Both the position numbers and the translations under genes were made by a program. The notes under the pieces are model-generated. The model was not told the DNA's origin. It saw only the letters and a program-made list of their open reading frames with translations, and did not search any database. Below, in pieces: positions 52,171-62,433 of a stretch of 64,000 nt of DNA. Each line of letters opens with the position of its first letter. Within the stretch, counting starts at the first letter, position 1. The stretch comes from Haematobia irritans (Eukaryota; Arthropoda; Insecta; Diptera; Muscidae). The stretch spans positions 74,639,635 through 74,703,634 of the forward strand of contig NC_134398.1 in NCBI RefSeq assembly GCF_050003625.1, written 5' to 3'.

Positions 52171-53590
52171 ATTGAATTGTGTGTTTCTGAACGTCAACTC
52201 TTGCATATCCCTGAGCAAGAGACATTTTTTGGCAATGTTTATGAGAGAACGAAAGCCAGATGTTTTGCTATTGGCGGAACATAAGCTTTCGGCCTCTCAT
52301 ACATTCGCCATCGATGGTTATCGGGTGTTTCGCAGGGATAGACAGGGTCGGTCTGGAGGTGGGACGGCTGTCGTGGTAAGAGATGACTTCAGGTGTGATG
52401 AGATTGTGCTTGATACTGGTGTGGTTGAGTCGTGTGCTGTTAGAGTGTGGATGAATGATGGGTCTTCGATTTCGTTTGTTTCATTGTACCTGCCTCCGTC
52501 TATTGCTTTGCGTGTGGATGATTTTAATGCGATTCTTTCATTATATGATGAGGGCGAAGTAGTTGTTGGTGCTGATCTCAATGCGAGGCATCCATCCTGG
52601 GGTGGTAACGAGTTGGATCATAGGGGTAGAAGATTCGCCGAATTCCTTCTGAATTCGCCGAATTTAGTAGCTAGTGCTGCGAATAGACCTACCAGGCCAA
52701 ATGGCGATTACGGGTCATTTATAGATTTATTTTTGATCTCCCCTGGTCTTCCTGTGTTGAACCCTGGGGGGCTTGTGGATGCGGTGGATTTTGAGTCAGA
52801 CCATAGGGCTATTTGTTTGTTTCTGAGTGTGAATGATGTTGCTAGGCGAGAGCGAGTTGGATATTTAGATTATAGACGTATGAATGTGAGAAGATTTAGG
52901 TCTCATCTTATGAATGGTTTGGAGGGGCACATGCTTCCGGTTGACAGAAATGTCACAGTGAATGAGATTGATGACTGTGTGGATGGTTTGGTGAATGTGT
53001 TTCGTGAGGCTGTGGACCGTTCTGTGCCCAGAGTTAGGAATAGGAAATCTCTTCCTGATCTTCCGCCTTTTTTGGTTGGCCTTATTCGTGAGCGGCGTGG
53101 GCTTTGTAGGACGGCTCGCAGGACGCCAGATCCTGAGAGGCGATCTGGGATCAGGGCTATGATTGGTGAGCTTAATGTTGTCATTGACGGTTCTATAAGA
53201 CGGTTTGAGGAGGATCGGCTGAAGCGTTATCTTCGTGGCATTAAGGTGGATAATCGGACATATGGACGGGTGAAAAGGGCTGCCGGTTTGTCGACAGGAA
53301 TCTCTGTTGGTGCTTTGCGTTGTCCTGACGGTAGTCAGGCGACTGTCGATGCTCACAAAGCAGAGGTTCTAGCCGACTTCCTGCAGTCTTCTACGCCCGT
53401 TAATATGAATGATGACGACTTCGCCAATAATGTCGGCGTGGTTGCGGATGGTATTGGACGAGGGCCGCCTCTGACAACATTTTGTGGCACATTTTCTGCG
53501 GATGGAGCAATGATATCGGATCGTTCTCTCTGGGCTGACGGAGGGTTTGTCAGGCCTGATGATATTGGTTTGTCAGGCCTGATGCCTTAA
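52163..53590 (+). pseudogene. Jockey F ORF2, part 1: endonuclease and connector, ended by a frameshift
   Basis: ATG 52163 lies within the last eight bases of ORF1 (ATGTGTGA). The APE-type endonuclease has NCVFLNVNSCISLSKRHF, PDVLLLAEHKLSASH (Glu), GGGTAVVVRDDF, VVGADLNARHPSWGGNE (Asp-Asn), SFIDLFLISPG and DFESDHRAICLF (SDH). The connector runs to GGFVRPDDIG at about 53565. There a 16-17 base insertion repeats TTTGTCAGGCCTGATG from 24 bases earlier and shifts the frame, stopping at 53590. All endonuclease motifs are intact, so this is the only lesion I see in ORF2. Confidence 0.9.
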
Positions 53591-55107
53591 TGCCAAGGCC
53601 TGCCAAGAGATCTTCTGGGTTGGACGGTATCCCGGATACAGTCATCAAGAGAGCTGGCATCTTGGTTTTTGGATTTCTAGCTGTCCTCTTTAACCACTGC
53701 CTTAATTTGGGATACTTCCCAAAGGCGTGGAAAAAGGCAGTTGTCATTCCAATACCGAAAGCTGGCGGCTCTCGTGAAGATTGTTCGGGCTACAGACCGA
53801 TCTCAATGTTGTCATCGTTTGGCAAACTTTTTGAATTTTTCGTCCTAGAAAGGATTAGGTCGTTCGCGGAGGGGAATGGGGTCTTCAAGGATTTCCAGTT
53901 CGGGTTCAGGCGAGGTCTGTCCACATCTCACGCATTGGGTGTTTTCTCGACGCATGTTGTTAGGTCTCTGGGGAGGAGGTATGGTACAATTGCTGTTGGC
54001 CTTGACTTCGCCAAGGCGTTTGATTCTGTGTGGCATGACGGGATTTTGTACAAGATGTCCCGCTTCGGCTTTGGTGAGCGTCTGTGTGGGATGGTAGCAA
54101 GTTTCTTGCGGGATCGCTCTTTTGCTGTGAGAGTAGGTGATGGAATGTCGACTTGGAGGAATGTTTCAGTGGGTGTGCCCCAAGGTTCACTCCTTGGGCC
54201 GATACTCTATAATATTTTTGCAAGTGATATCCCTGAACCACCCGAAAAGGGCTTGCTGCTAGCGTATGCGGACGATGTTATGGTTGCGTTTTCTGGTCCC
54301 AGGGCCAGTTCGATTGAGCGTGGTCTTAATCTCTACTTGGAGGATTTGCACAGCTATTTCTCTAAGTGGAGACTCAGGCTGAATGTCAGGAAGTGTTCTA
54401 CGGTCGTCATCACTGGGCGACCTGGCACGGTATTTCCCAATTTCGTGTCATTTCGACCTGAGGTGTTGATCGCTGGCACTTCTGTTGTCGTGACGGACTC
54501 GCTGAAGTACCTTGGCGTGGTCTTTGATACTGGATTCTCGTTTCGTAGGCACTTGGATTACACCTTGGCGAAGGGCAAGGGTATTTATTTTGCGTATAGG
54601 AGGCTGATTGCTATGAGGGGAGGCCTCTCTCAATGGGTCAAACTTCTGATTTACAGTCAGATAGTGCGACCTGTCATAACCTACGCCTTCCCCGTTTGGG
54701 CTGGCATTTCGTCAGCGCAGATGGAGAGACTTAGGATATGGGAGAGAGGCATCTTGAGAGCGTGTGTTGGTGTGAGACCCATGGTTTTGGATGATGGCAC
54801 GGTGCGAAGTCCCTCTGCGAGGGCAGTGTATGATTGTGCGAATGTGTTGCGTATTGATGTGGTGATGATGAGGGATGCTCTGGTATTTTTGCGAAACTCG
54901 GAGACTGTTCCAAACGGAATGGTTGTTGACATGTTGGGCTTTCGGGGGGACGTTGACAGTCTTACTGGCAGGACCCACTTGTCGCCGGCCTCACTTCTGG
55001 GCCTAGAGGAGAACGGATTGTTGTACAGGGACGGACAATTATTGTTCTATCACAGAAGATATGGGACTTATGACCTTGACGACACGGTCTATTTGACTGC
55101 ACAGTAG
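53590..55107 (+). pseudogene. Jockey F ORF2, part 2: reverse transcriptase, 505 codons open
   Basis: The frame resumes at 53590 (MPRPAKRSSGLDGIPDTVIKRAG) and reads VIPIPKAGGSREDCSGYRPISML, DFQFGFRRGLSTSHALGVF, VGLDFAKAFDSVWHDGIL, VGVPQGSLLGPILYNIF and LLLAYADDVMVAF, then the thumb (KLLIYSQIVRPVITYAFPVWAG) and the C-terminus YHRRYGTYDLDDTVYLTAQ. RT copies the element RNA at the nicked target. All core RT motifs look intact. There is no RNase H, as in the Jockey clade. Confidence 0.9.
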
Positions 55108-55462
55108 ACCTGACCACTTAGGTGGACATTGTGAATATATTTTGTAAATATTGTAAATATCCTTAGTTTTAAGCCATAGTTTTAAGCCCTAGTTTTAAGT
55201 TTTCATTTTATATTAACTTGTGTCTTTTTTTGTATTCCCAAATTTTTGAGACGGACTGGAGATGACATTTTTTAGTTGTTTTTTGTTAGGAAGTTGTGTC
55301 TGTGGTAGATCTGCAGCAAGAGTTTATTTAAGTTTGAGAATGAAGGAAGTTAGTACTTCATATGATTGGTTTATCAATAATTAATTTCTTAAGTTCAGTT
55401 CTACTTATGTACGTATATAGTTGATTTAATGGAATAAAAATGAACTTTTTGAAAAACGAAAA
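55108..55462 (+). other. Jockey F 3' UTR
   Basis: Non-coding and T-rich, with AATAAA at about 55433-55438 and an A-rich end (GAAAAACGAAAA) directly before the second H-leader copy. Confidence 0.75.
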
Positions 55463-55626
55463 CGGCCCCACAATTATTGGTAGTCATAGTGTGGTGCTTG
55501 AAGTGTAAAGACATAAGCCGAAAATTGAAAGCTAAAGTGAAGTGTAGTAAAGCTGATTCTCTTTGGGAGAAGTGAATATTGTGATTAAAAAAATTTTGAA
55601 ATCTATAATAGTCATGGGCGACAGCA
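55463..55626 (+). promoter_or_regulatory. Jockey H leader, second copy
   Basis: The 5' leader of the plus-strand Jockey H, starting CGGCCCCACAATTATT, containing TTGAAGTG, and ending in ATGGGCGACAGCA (55614-55626). The same 13 bases open Jockey H ORF1 at 61601-61613, so they are the target duplication of Jockey E2 between them. The leader start coincides with that of the copy at 48014, which has a TATA box. Confidence 0.7.
55614..55626. repeat. Target-site duplication of Jockey E2 (left)
   Basis: ATGGGCGACAGCA, repeated at 61601-61613. Confidence 0.8.
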
Positions 55627-55974
55627 GATTAGATTCAGATTTCAAATTTCAAAATTTAGGTTTTATTGGTCAAAAATTTCTAAACTACTACAGTTGAAAC
55701 CTTACAACTACAATTTTCAACTACATACATACATATATAGATTCTTATATTTAGCGTATATATAATACTTTTCTAAATTTTTCTAAATATTACAAAATAC
55801 GGCTTAAACTATTTGTTTAAGCTAGTCTCTATTTCAAATTTTTCTCAATTAAACAAAATTTCCCTGAAAAATGACTAGTAAAAACAGGGGCCATAACATT
55901 TTCTATTATTTTACTTAAAAACTAACACTTAAAACCAAAAATCAAAAAAATATATACAATTGTCCTTAGAGTTA

Positions 55975-57031
55975 CTATTGTGCCAAACTGTAAACAGTGT
56001 CGTCTACGTCTAGCGTGCCATATCGTCGGTGATAAAACACGAGCCTCTCATCCCTAAAGAGAAGTCCCTGTCTATCTAACTGTAACAGACATATCGGCGG
56101 TCGATATGTCAAATGAGGAAGATTGGCTGGACTGATGTCCTCTACCAAGCAACCCCTCACTAGCGGATTGTCTACAAAAGATGCCCTATCTAGAAAATTT
56201 AATGCATTTCTAGTCAGAAATACATCAATCCTATCAATCTCTGCAGAGTCGTAGATGGATTGGTTGGACGGTCTCCGCCATACACCATCCTCTCCTCTAA
56301 CAGGCACTAAACCTACACAAGAAGCTAAAATTCTTCTCTCCCATATCCTGAGTAATTCCACTTGGTGTGAAGAGATTCCATACCAAATTGGAAAAGCATT
56401 AGCGATGATTGGCCTAATGATTTGTCGATAAATCAATAGTTGCACCTCCTTACTCAGGCCATTTGAGCGTCGAAAGACGCTCAAATAGAAGAAGAACATC
56501 CTCTTAACCTTGTCAAGAAGATAGCTAATATGCGACACAAAATCAAATCTGCCTTGGAGAATCACGCCTAAGTATTTAATGCTTTCACAAGTGCGAATGG
56601 TACGATCACCAATTGCAATCGCTGGCTCGTATCTTCTAGAGCGAGGATACAAGTTTCGCCTATTGCCTTTGAAAATCACACCTTCACACTTGTCCACATT
56701 AAGCCTTAGTCGCCACATATCGAAATATGTGGATAGTTCACCCAAGTATTGATTCAATCTGTCATTGACAACCGCTGCATCTGCTCCTGATGCTGCGACG
56801 AATATGTCGTCAGCATATATCAGGAGTAAATCTCCAGATGGTGGTTGCGGTATGTCACTAATAAAAATGTTGTAGAGGACTGGACCCAGTAAAGAGCCCT
56901 GGGGTACACCAGTCCTTACAACCCTATCGCTAGAGTAGTCATCGCCTACTCTAACCCTAAATGTCCTGTCCCTAAGAAAGTCCGCGACGATCCTACATAA
57001 ACTAGTATCAAAGCCTAATACTCTCATTTTG
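55975..57031 (-). pseudogene. Jockey E2 ORF2, C-terminal part of the RT
   Basis: From the mariner insertion site the frame reads KMRVLGFDTSLCRIVADFLRDR, RTGVPQGSLLGPVLYNIFISD, LLLIYADDIFVAASG (YADD), CESIKYLGVILQGRFDF, VQLLIYRQIIRPIIANAFPIWYG, and ends FYHRRYGTLDVDDTVYSLAQ at 55975. It differs from E1 by only a few substitutions in this stretch. The N-terminal part of the same ORF lies at 57968-59845. Confidence 0.9.
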
Positions 57032-57033
57032 TA

Positions 57034-57965
57034 AAGGGTGATTCTTTTGAGGTTAGGATTTTCATGCATTAGTATTTGACAGATCACGTGGGATTTCAGA
57101 CATGGTGCCAAAGAGAAAGATGCTCAGTATGCTTTGACATTTCATCATGAATAGACTTACTAACGAGCAACGCTTGCAAATCATTGAATTTTATTACCAA
57201 AATCAGTGTTCGGTTCGAAATGTGTTTATCGACAAATTTTGTTCAGCGATGAGGCTCATTTCTGGTTGAATGGCTACGTAAATAAGCAAAATTGCCGCAT
57301 TTGGAGTGAAGAGCAACCAGAAGCCGTTCAAGAACTGCCCATGCATCCCGAAAAATGCACTGTTTGGTGTGGTTTGTACGCTGGTGGAATCATTGGACCG
57401 TATTTTTTCAAAGATGCTGTTGGACGCAACGTTACGGTGAATGGCGATCGCTATCGTTCGATGCTAACAAACTTTTTGTTGCCAAAAATGGAAGAACTGA
57501 ACTTGGTTGACATGTGGTTTCAACAAGATGGCGCTACATGCCACACAGCTCGCGATTCTATGGCCATTTTGAGGGAAAACTTCGGAGAACAATTCATCTC
57601 AAGAAATGGACCGGTAAGTTGGCCACCAAGATCATGCGATTTGACGCCTTTAGACTATTTTTTGTGGGGCTACGTCAAGTCTAAAGTCTACAGAAATAAG
57701 CCAGCAACTATTCCAGCTTTGGAAGACAACATTTCCGAAGAAATTCGGGCTATTCCGGCCGAAATGCTCGAAAAAGTTGCCCAAAATTGGACTTTCCGAA
57801 TGGACCACCTAAGACGCAGCCGCGGTCAACATTTAAATGAAATTATCTTCAAAAAGTAAATGTCATGGGCCAATCTAACGTTTCAAATAAAGAACCGATG
57901 AGATTTTGCAAATTTTATGCGTTTTTTTAAAAAAAAAGTTATCAAGCTCTTAACAAATCACCCTT
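57034..57965 (+). mobile_element. Mariner-like transposon, internally deleted, in Jockey E2 ORF2
   Basis: A 932-base element with terminal repeats AAGGGTGATT... and ...AATCACCCTT, flanked by TA at 57032-57033 and 57966-57967. E1 preserves the empty site (about 49583), where TTTTG-TA-TATGAGAGC is continuous; so both ends and the TA duplication are confirmed within the window. The inverted repeats match perfectly for about 10 bases, then imperfectly. TA target and DDE transposase place it in the Tc1/mariner superfamily. Confidence 0.9.
57147..57859 (+). pseudogene. Mariner-like transposase with internal deletion
   Basis: The N-terminus at 57147 reads MNRLTNEQRLQIIEFYYQNQCSVRNV, a helix-turn-helix start. 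A deletion then joins it out of frame to the catalytic half at about 57225 (YRQILFSDEAHFWLNGYVNKQNC, first Asp in SDEAHF), MWFQQDGATCHTARD (second Asp) and WPPRSCDLTPLDYFLWGYVKS (third Asp). There are 36 residues between second and third Asp, not the 34 of classical mariner. The frame is open to the stop after NEIIFKK at 57859. The missing part would hold the rest of the DNA-binding domain, so this copy could move only with help from elsewhere. Confidence 0.85.
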
Positions 57966-57967
57966 TA

Positions 57968-59845
57968 TATGAGAGCATCATGCCAGACACTATCAAATGC
58001 CCTAGAGAAATCGAGACTAACGGCGATAGTCACGCGACGTCTATTGAGCGATCTAACCACATGATCACCGAGCACAGTCAGCGCATGTGTTGTGGAGAGG
58101 CCTTGTCTAAAGCCAAATTGGCTATCAGACAAGATCGACCTATCATCTAGCGTCTCCCTAATACCGTCGAGTATGAAATACTCGAAAAGTTTACCGAGCG
58201 ATGACAGTAAACTAATCGGTCTATAACTCTTACTGCTCGTTGGATCTTTTCCTGCCTTTAGGATGGGGACGGTGAACGCCCTTTTCTATAAGGCCGGAAA
58301 ATAACCAATGTTCAAGCAGTGGTTATATAGAATCGCGAGAAAAGTCCATATGTGGTGGTCAGTTTTCCTTAACACCACATCAGGAATTTTATCCTCGCCG
58401 CTAGATTTGACATTTTTTCTTGATCTCAAAGCTGTCCTAATCCTTTCACACGAAACGAACCTATTTCTATTCGCACTAACGTCCCTTATTTCACCGTCAG
58501 CCGTAAGAAACGGCGAAAAGTGAACTAAGGGATTTCTATCAACCAAGGGAAAAGTATTTTCCCTAACGGTTGTGTCAATCGGCATTCCCCGATCGGCCAC
58601 ATCAGCTAAATCGCCTTGTACCACGTCGGCCAAGAGATCAGCTTTACGGCAATCCTGCGAAATCGTCAATCCATCATCTGTTTTTAAATCAGGAATTGAC
58701 GTTTTTCGATTTAAACCGATAGCAGATTTAACTCTGCTATATACCCTATCATTAACGCGGATACTACGAAGAAAGCGAATGTTTCGCTCTTCTTCATAGT
58801 CCCTAATAGCCGAACTAATCACCGAATCTAGTTCGCGAATTTCCGCTTTGAGTATATCATACCTCAAATGATTAGTCGTTCTATGAAGAGTTCTTCTCAG
58901 CCTCTTCTTTCGAGCGATCATTTCGAGGACATGAGGTGGCAGCTGTCTTGGGCCTCTATTCCCAGGACGAATCTTGGGAATAGATGCATCCATTGCTTCA
59001 CGAAATGCCTCGCCCATAGTATCAATGCAAGCATCAATTTCTGAGCAAGTCGCATTTCGATCCACTGGCAGCTGACAACCCTCTAATGCCCTATTCAACG
59101 ACCGATTAAAACGTCGCCTATCCATACGCCGAAAATTATAAATTAATTCGCGTTCCCTATCAACCGTTTCGCCACTAGAGATAATAATCTCTAGGGCTCT
59201 ATGGTCAGACTCATAGTCTAACGTCCTAATTTGACCATTGGCATTGGGAACAATTATTCCAGCAGATGCCATACAAATATCGATAAAAGAGCTGGTGCTC
59301 CTACCGATTCTTGTTGGTCCTTCTGTTGGAATTATCCCTAAATCAGGACAACCCAACAGAAAATCCCTAATTAACCGGCCTCTAGCGCATGTTGTGCTTC
59401 CTCCCCAGTCAACATTTCTGGCATTGAGGTCAGCCGCGACGACCACATCATTGGCTGATGCCAATGATGCGATTGTGTCCAAATCTGATGCAACGAAATT
59501 TGCATTTGGCGCACAATATAACGAGATAACATAGAGATGGTTACCGTCCATTCTATGTATCTTTACACACGTACCCTCTATCGAACCTAACTCTATTTCG
59601 AATCGTTCGCTTTTAATCGAATCTCTAACTAACACGGCCGTACCGCCCCCTGAGCGTTCGCGCCTAATCTGGATATATATCGAATACCCATCCATATCAA
59701 ACACGTGTCCTGAATTCAGCTTATGTTCGGCCATAAGCATGACATCAGGACAATGCCTATCTAAAAATAATTTTAGATAATGTCTCTTCAGTCGTGATAC
59801 CACTGAGTTGACATTTGCAAAAATTATTTTCATGTCCCTAGTCAT
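57968..59845 (-). pseudogene. Jockey E2 ORF2, N-terminal part: endonuclease and RT start
   Basis: ATG 59845 overlaps the ORF1 stop by eight bases (ATGACTAG). The endonuclease reads MKIIFANVNSVVSRLKRHYL, PDVMLMAEHKLNSGH, GGGTAVLVRDSIK, VVAADLNARNVDWGGST and LDYESDHRALEI (SDH). A connector follows, then KNVKSSGEDKIPDVVLRKTDHHIW and NHCLNIGYFPAL. The next codon is TAG where relatives have Trp (FP..WK). Reading beyond gives KRAFTVPILKAGKD, SYRPISLLSSLGKLFEYF, DSQFGFRQGLSTTHAL and VSLDFSRAFDSVWHDAL to the mariner insertion. So one nonsense change and one insertion are the ORF2 lesions. Confidence 0.9.
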
Positions 59846-61536
59846 CGCATAAAGAATCGACAATAGACATCATAGCGCCGCAGATGTCCCCTTTCGTGAT
59901 TAATGCCCTTACGTCATCCATACGTCGACGCAACACACTTGCACAGGCAAGGAAATCCTTGCCAAACGCCTCGCGACACTTTTCATCAAAAGTGGCAAAC
60001 AAGTCAGCTGTCGATGTAAGGGTCGACGAGGCGTTGCTACCTCTGTTACCTGTGGTAACAGCTGCACGTGGTTTTACCGCGGTCGAGTATGAAATTCCCG
60101 CGCGAACGTTGTTACTACCTGACCTACCTGTGTTGCTGTTTTTTATGACCGCAACACGTGCGTTGGCCGTAGAGGCTGGCTTTGGGATTTTCCCCTCAGC
60201 CCGCTTAGCCATTAAAGATTGCCTGTAAGGGCAATTCTTTGAATTTGCCGAGTGACCGCTCACTCCACAATTTGCACACCTGAGCACGAACTCAGGCTGC
60301 ATACTAACCGCACCTGTCTTACTGTCCCTAACAGCCACGACGCGCGGTTTCGAAACGCCCTTAGGCATGGTGCATTTACCGCCACCATGGTCGCCCGCGC
60401 ACTTAACACACCTGTAAGGCATGTTGCAACCGTTCGCGGTATGTCCGGACCTTTGGCAATTGAAGCATTGCGTCAAGCCCTTCTTCGTGTCTTTTCTCAC
60501 GTAGACACGATGGCTTAGCAATCTTTCCACACCGTATAACGCGATGATATCCGATTCTTTATCTAGGTGAATAAGCCATTTGCCTTCACCTAGATTCACG
60601 ACGCGTTTGATAACGATGTTAATGGGAAGAGCACATAATGCACTCTTCACATCACCATCGCTAAACGAAGACGACAAGCCCTCTATCACGACCGAGTGAG
60701 CCTGTCCTTTCGGGGAATAGGTTATCGCAGAGATAGCCTTTTCCTTAATCAACTTTAAAATAGCAGAATGCTCTTCTAAAGTCGGGACCCGAACACTAGC
60801 TCCATTACGCCCGAGCAATGACAAAGTAAATTTGTCATGGCCTAGCAACGTTTTTAGGTTTTCACCGAACTCACGAATATTCGTGTTATAAATTTTCACA
60901 GTCGGCACTTTTTCACTTTTTCCGCGTTTCTCCGTCGATTCGCGTTTTTCCCTAACTTCACACTCGCGATTGTCCGTCTTCGAAACACTGTTCACACTTT
61001 TTTTCACTATTTTTCACTCTACTCACGTTGTTATTTTCGTTTTCGTTCTCCAATTTCCTCGATCTTTTTGCCTCTTCCGGCGTCTTTCCATCAATTACAG
61101 GGCCAGCGTATAGTACCACGGCCTTCCTTTTGGCCTTCTTCTTGGTGACGGTGGTCCACTGATTTCCTTCATCTTTTTCTTGTGAGGCCGGCGTTGCCTT
61201 CACTTCTTCCTTCTTCTTCTCCCCGGGCATTGGCTTCTTGCACCCGGGCTGGTGCACCGGCGTTGTGCCACCAGTAGCCTTCAATCGGCTTATCTCCTCA
61301 TTCATTGCATTCATCTGCGCTTCCATTCGCTGGATGACACGGTGGCAGATGGCATTCTCCTTTACGGCTTTGTGGCATTCAGCCAGTTGAGCAAGCATCC
61401 TGTCAAAATGCTTCTTCTTAACGTGTACAGTATCGCCATCGTGTGTGACCTCGAAGTCGTACTCAATATCCATTTCCATGTCTCCGCTATCTGCGGTTAG
61501 AGATGCGGTGGCTTCAACTACGGCGGCGTCAGACAT
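59838..61536 (-). pseudogene. Jockey E2 ORF1, histone-H1-like start, one frameshift
   Basis: ATG 61536 begins MSDAAVVEATASLTADSG, followed by an acidic stretch, a helical region (HFDRMLAQLAECHKAVKEN) and a Lys/Glu-rich linker. A frameshift in a homopolymer near 61000 separates it from the second part (61007-59838), with VPTVKIYNTNIREFGENLKTLL, AISAITYSPKGQAHSVVIEGL, HLDKESDIIALYG, knuckles CFNCQRSGHTANGC, CVKCAGDHGGGKC and CANCGVSGHSANSKNC, and a C-terminal domain to the stop at 59838. It differs in its N-terminal part from D and F. The first six residues resemble the N-terminus of insect histone H1 (MSDSAV in Drosophila). Confidence 0.85.
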
Positions 61537-61600
61537 GTTTCACTATATTTTTCACTTCAAACACTATATACACTAACATGCGTGTACGTTGATTATATAT
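61534..61600 (-). promoter_or_regulatory. Leader of Jockey E2 with histone-H1-like start codon context
   Basis: A 64-base leader containing GTTTGAAGTGAAAAATATAG and ending GTGAAAC before ATG 61536. It shares TGAAGTGAAA with the H4-like and H3-like leaders. Its 5' end abuts the right target duplication, so the copy starts at a fixed point, consistent with a transcription start. H1 origin is based on the leader style and about six residues only. Confidence 0.45.
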
Positions 61601-62433
61601 ATGGGCGACAGCATTGGAGGTGATATAGTGGTATCAAACAATGAGAATTGCATAGTAGGCGCAGTTGGTGGTATCCAACCTACATGCTATTTAAACAATG
61701 AAGGGGATATATCGCTACAAAATTACATAAACACAATGGATAGCTGTAATGGCAATGCATTAATAAAAAACCAAGAATGTCATAACGAAGGACAACAGAA
61801 CAAAATGTTGGGCCAGGGAAGCACCACTAAAGAGTTTCAACCTGTCCTTTCCAAGAGAGACAAAAACAAAAGAAAGAAAAAATCATGTGACTCTTCTGAT
61901 GAATATGAAAAAATGAAAACGGAAGCCATAAAAGAAAATCTAACTAAGTAACTAAATTCCCTACTTATGGATCACCAATTAGCTCTAATGAAAGTCAATG
62001 AGTTAATGAAAATGAACGAGGAACTATTAAGAAAATTAATGGAAAATAATACCCATCCTAAAGAAATAATATTTGATGCCAATAGCAATGCTGGGGTTAT
62101 GGCAAATGTTGATTGGAGTAATGAGATAGCCGGAAATCTCAATATGGATACGAATATTGAAGATATCACACTGCCGGTGATTCCTAAAGGAGCGATTCCG
62201 AAAAAACTTTCAAAAAACAATGAAGGAAGAGGAAAATCATCTAATAATGGTCAGATGAACAAGAATGCACCAAAAAGAGTAGATGGAAACACTTCATCAG
62301 TAACAGCAGAAAATCAAGAAGAGAAACGAGCTGACAAGGACACAGGTAAGGCCAGCCCACCTTCTATTAAAATTTATGGAATGAATATAAAAGAATTTTC
62401 GAGATGTATTAGAGAAAGTTTAGAGCACAATCT
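61601..62433 (+). pseudogene. Jockey H ORF1, N-terminal part
   Basis: ATG 61601 begins MGDSIGGDIVVSNNENCIVGAVGG. The frame runs through Lys-rich VLSKRDKNKRKKKSCDSSDEYEK to a stop at about 61950, resumes as MDHQLALMKVNELMKMNEELL (coiled coil), IPKGAIPKKLSKNNEGRG, and SPPSIKIYGMNIKEFSRCIRESLEHN at 62430, the start of the PRE_C2HC-like region also seen in Jockey B and E. The INE-1-like element then interrupts it. The 13 bases at its start are the right target duplication of E2, which separates ORF1 from its leader at 55463. Confidence 0.85.

Larger units (their letters stand above)
49899..55462 (+). mobile_element. Jockey F: near-intact Jockey-clade LINE with an H3-like leader
   Basis: A 5.56-kb plus-strand element: leader with an H3-like segment (49900-49957), repeat-bearing 5' UTR, intact ORF1 (50515-52170), ORF2 (52163-55107) with one frameshift, and a 3' UTR with AATAAA near 55433. 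It sits between two copies of the 1.9-kb H-leader/E segment. D and F share ORF sequence, 5' UTR modules and 3' end, so they are one subfamily, but with different histone-like leaders. No target duplication was found. Confidence 0.85.
55627..61600 (-). mobile_element. Jockey E2: full-length Jockey LINE inserted at the Jockey H start codon
   Basis: It runs from its 5' end at 61600 to its 3' end at 55627 between 13-base repeats. Contents on the minus strand: 64-base leader, ORF1 (61536-59838, one frameshift), ORF2 (59845-55975, with one nonsense codon and a mariner-like insertion at 57034-57965), 3' UTR with AATAAA about 35 bases from the end, no poly(A). Without the mariner it is about 5.04 kb. 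The clade call rests on its ORF1 knuckles, ORF2 organisation and lack of RNase H. Confidence 0.9.

Noticed and set aside
52865..53356. Long antisense ORFs across Jockey F and D
   Set aside because: They are shadows of GC-richer sense coding sequence and carry no domain motifs.
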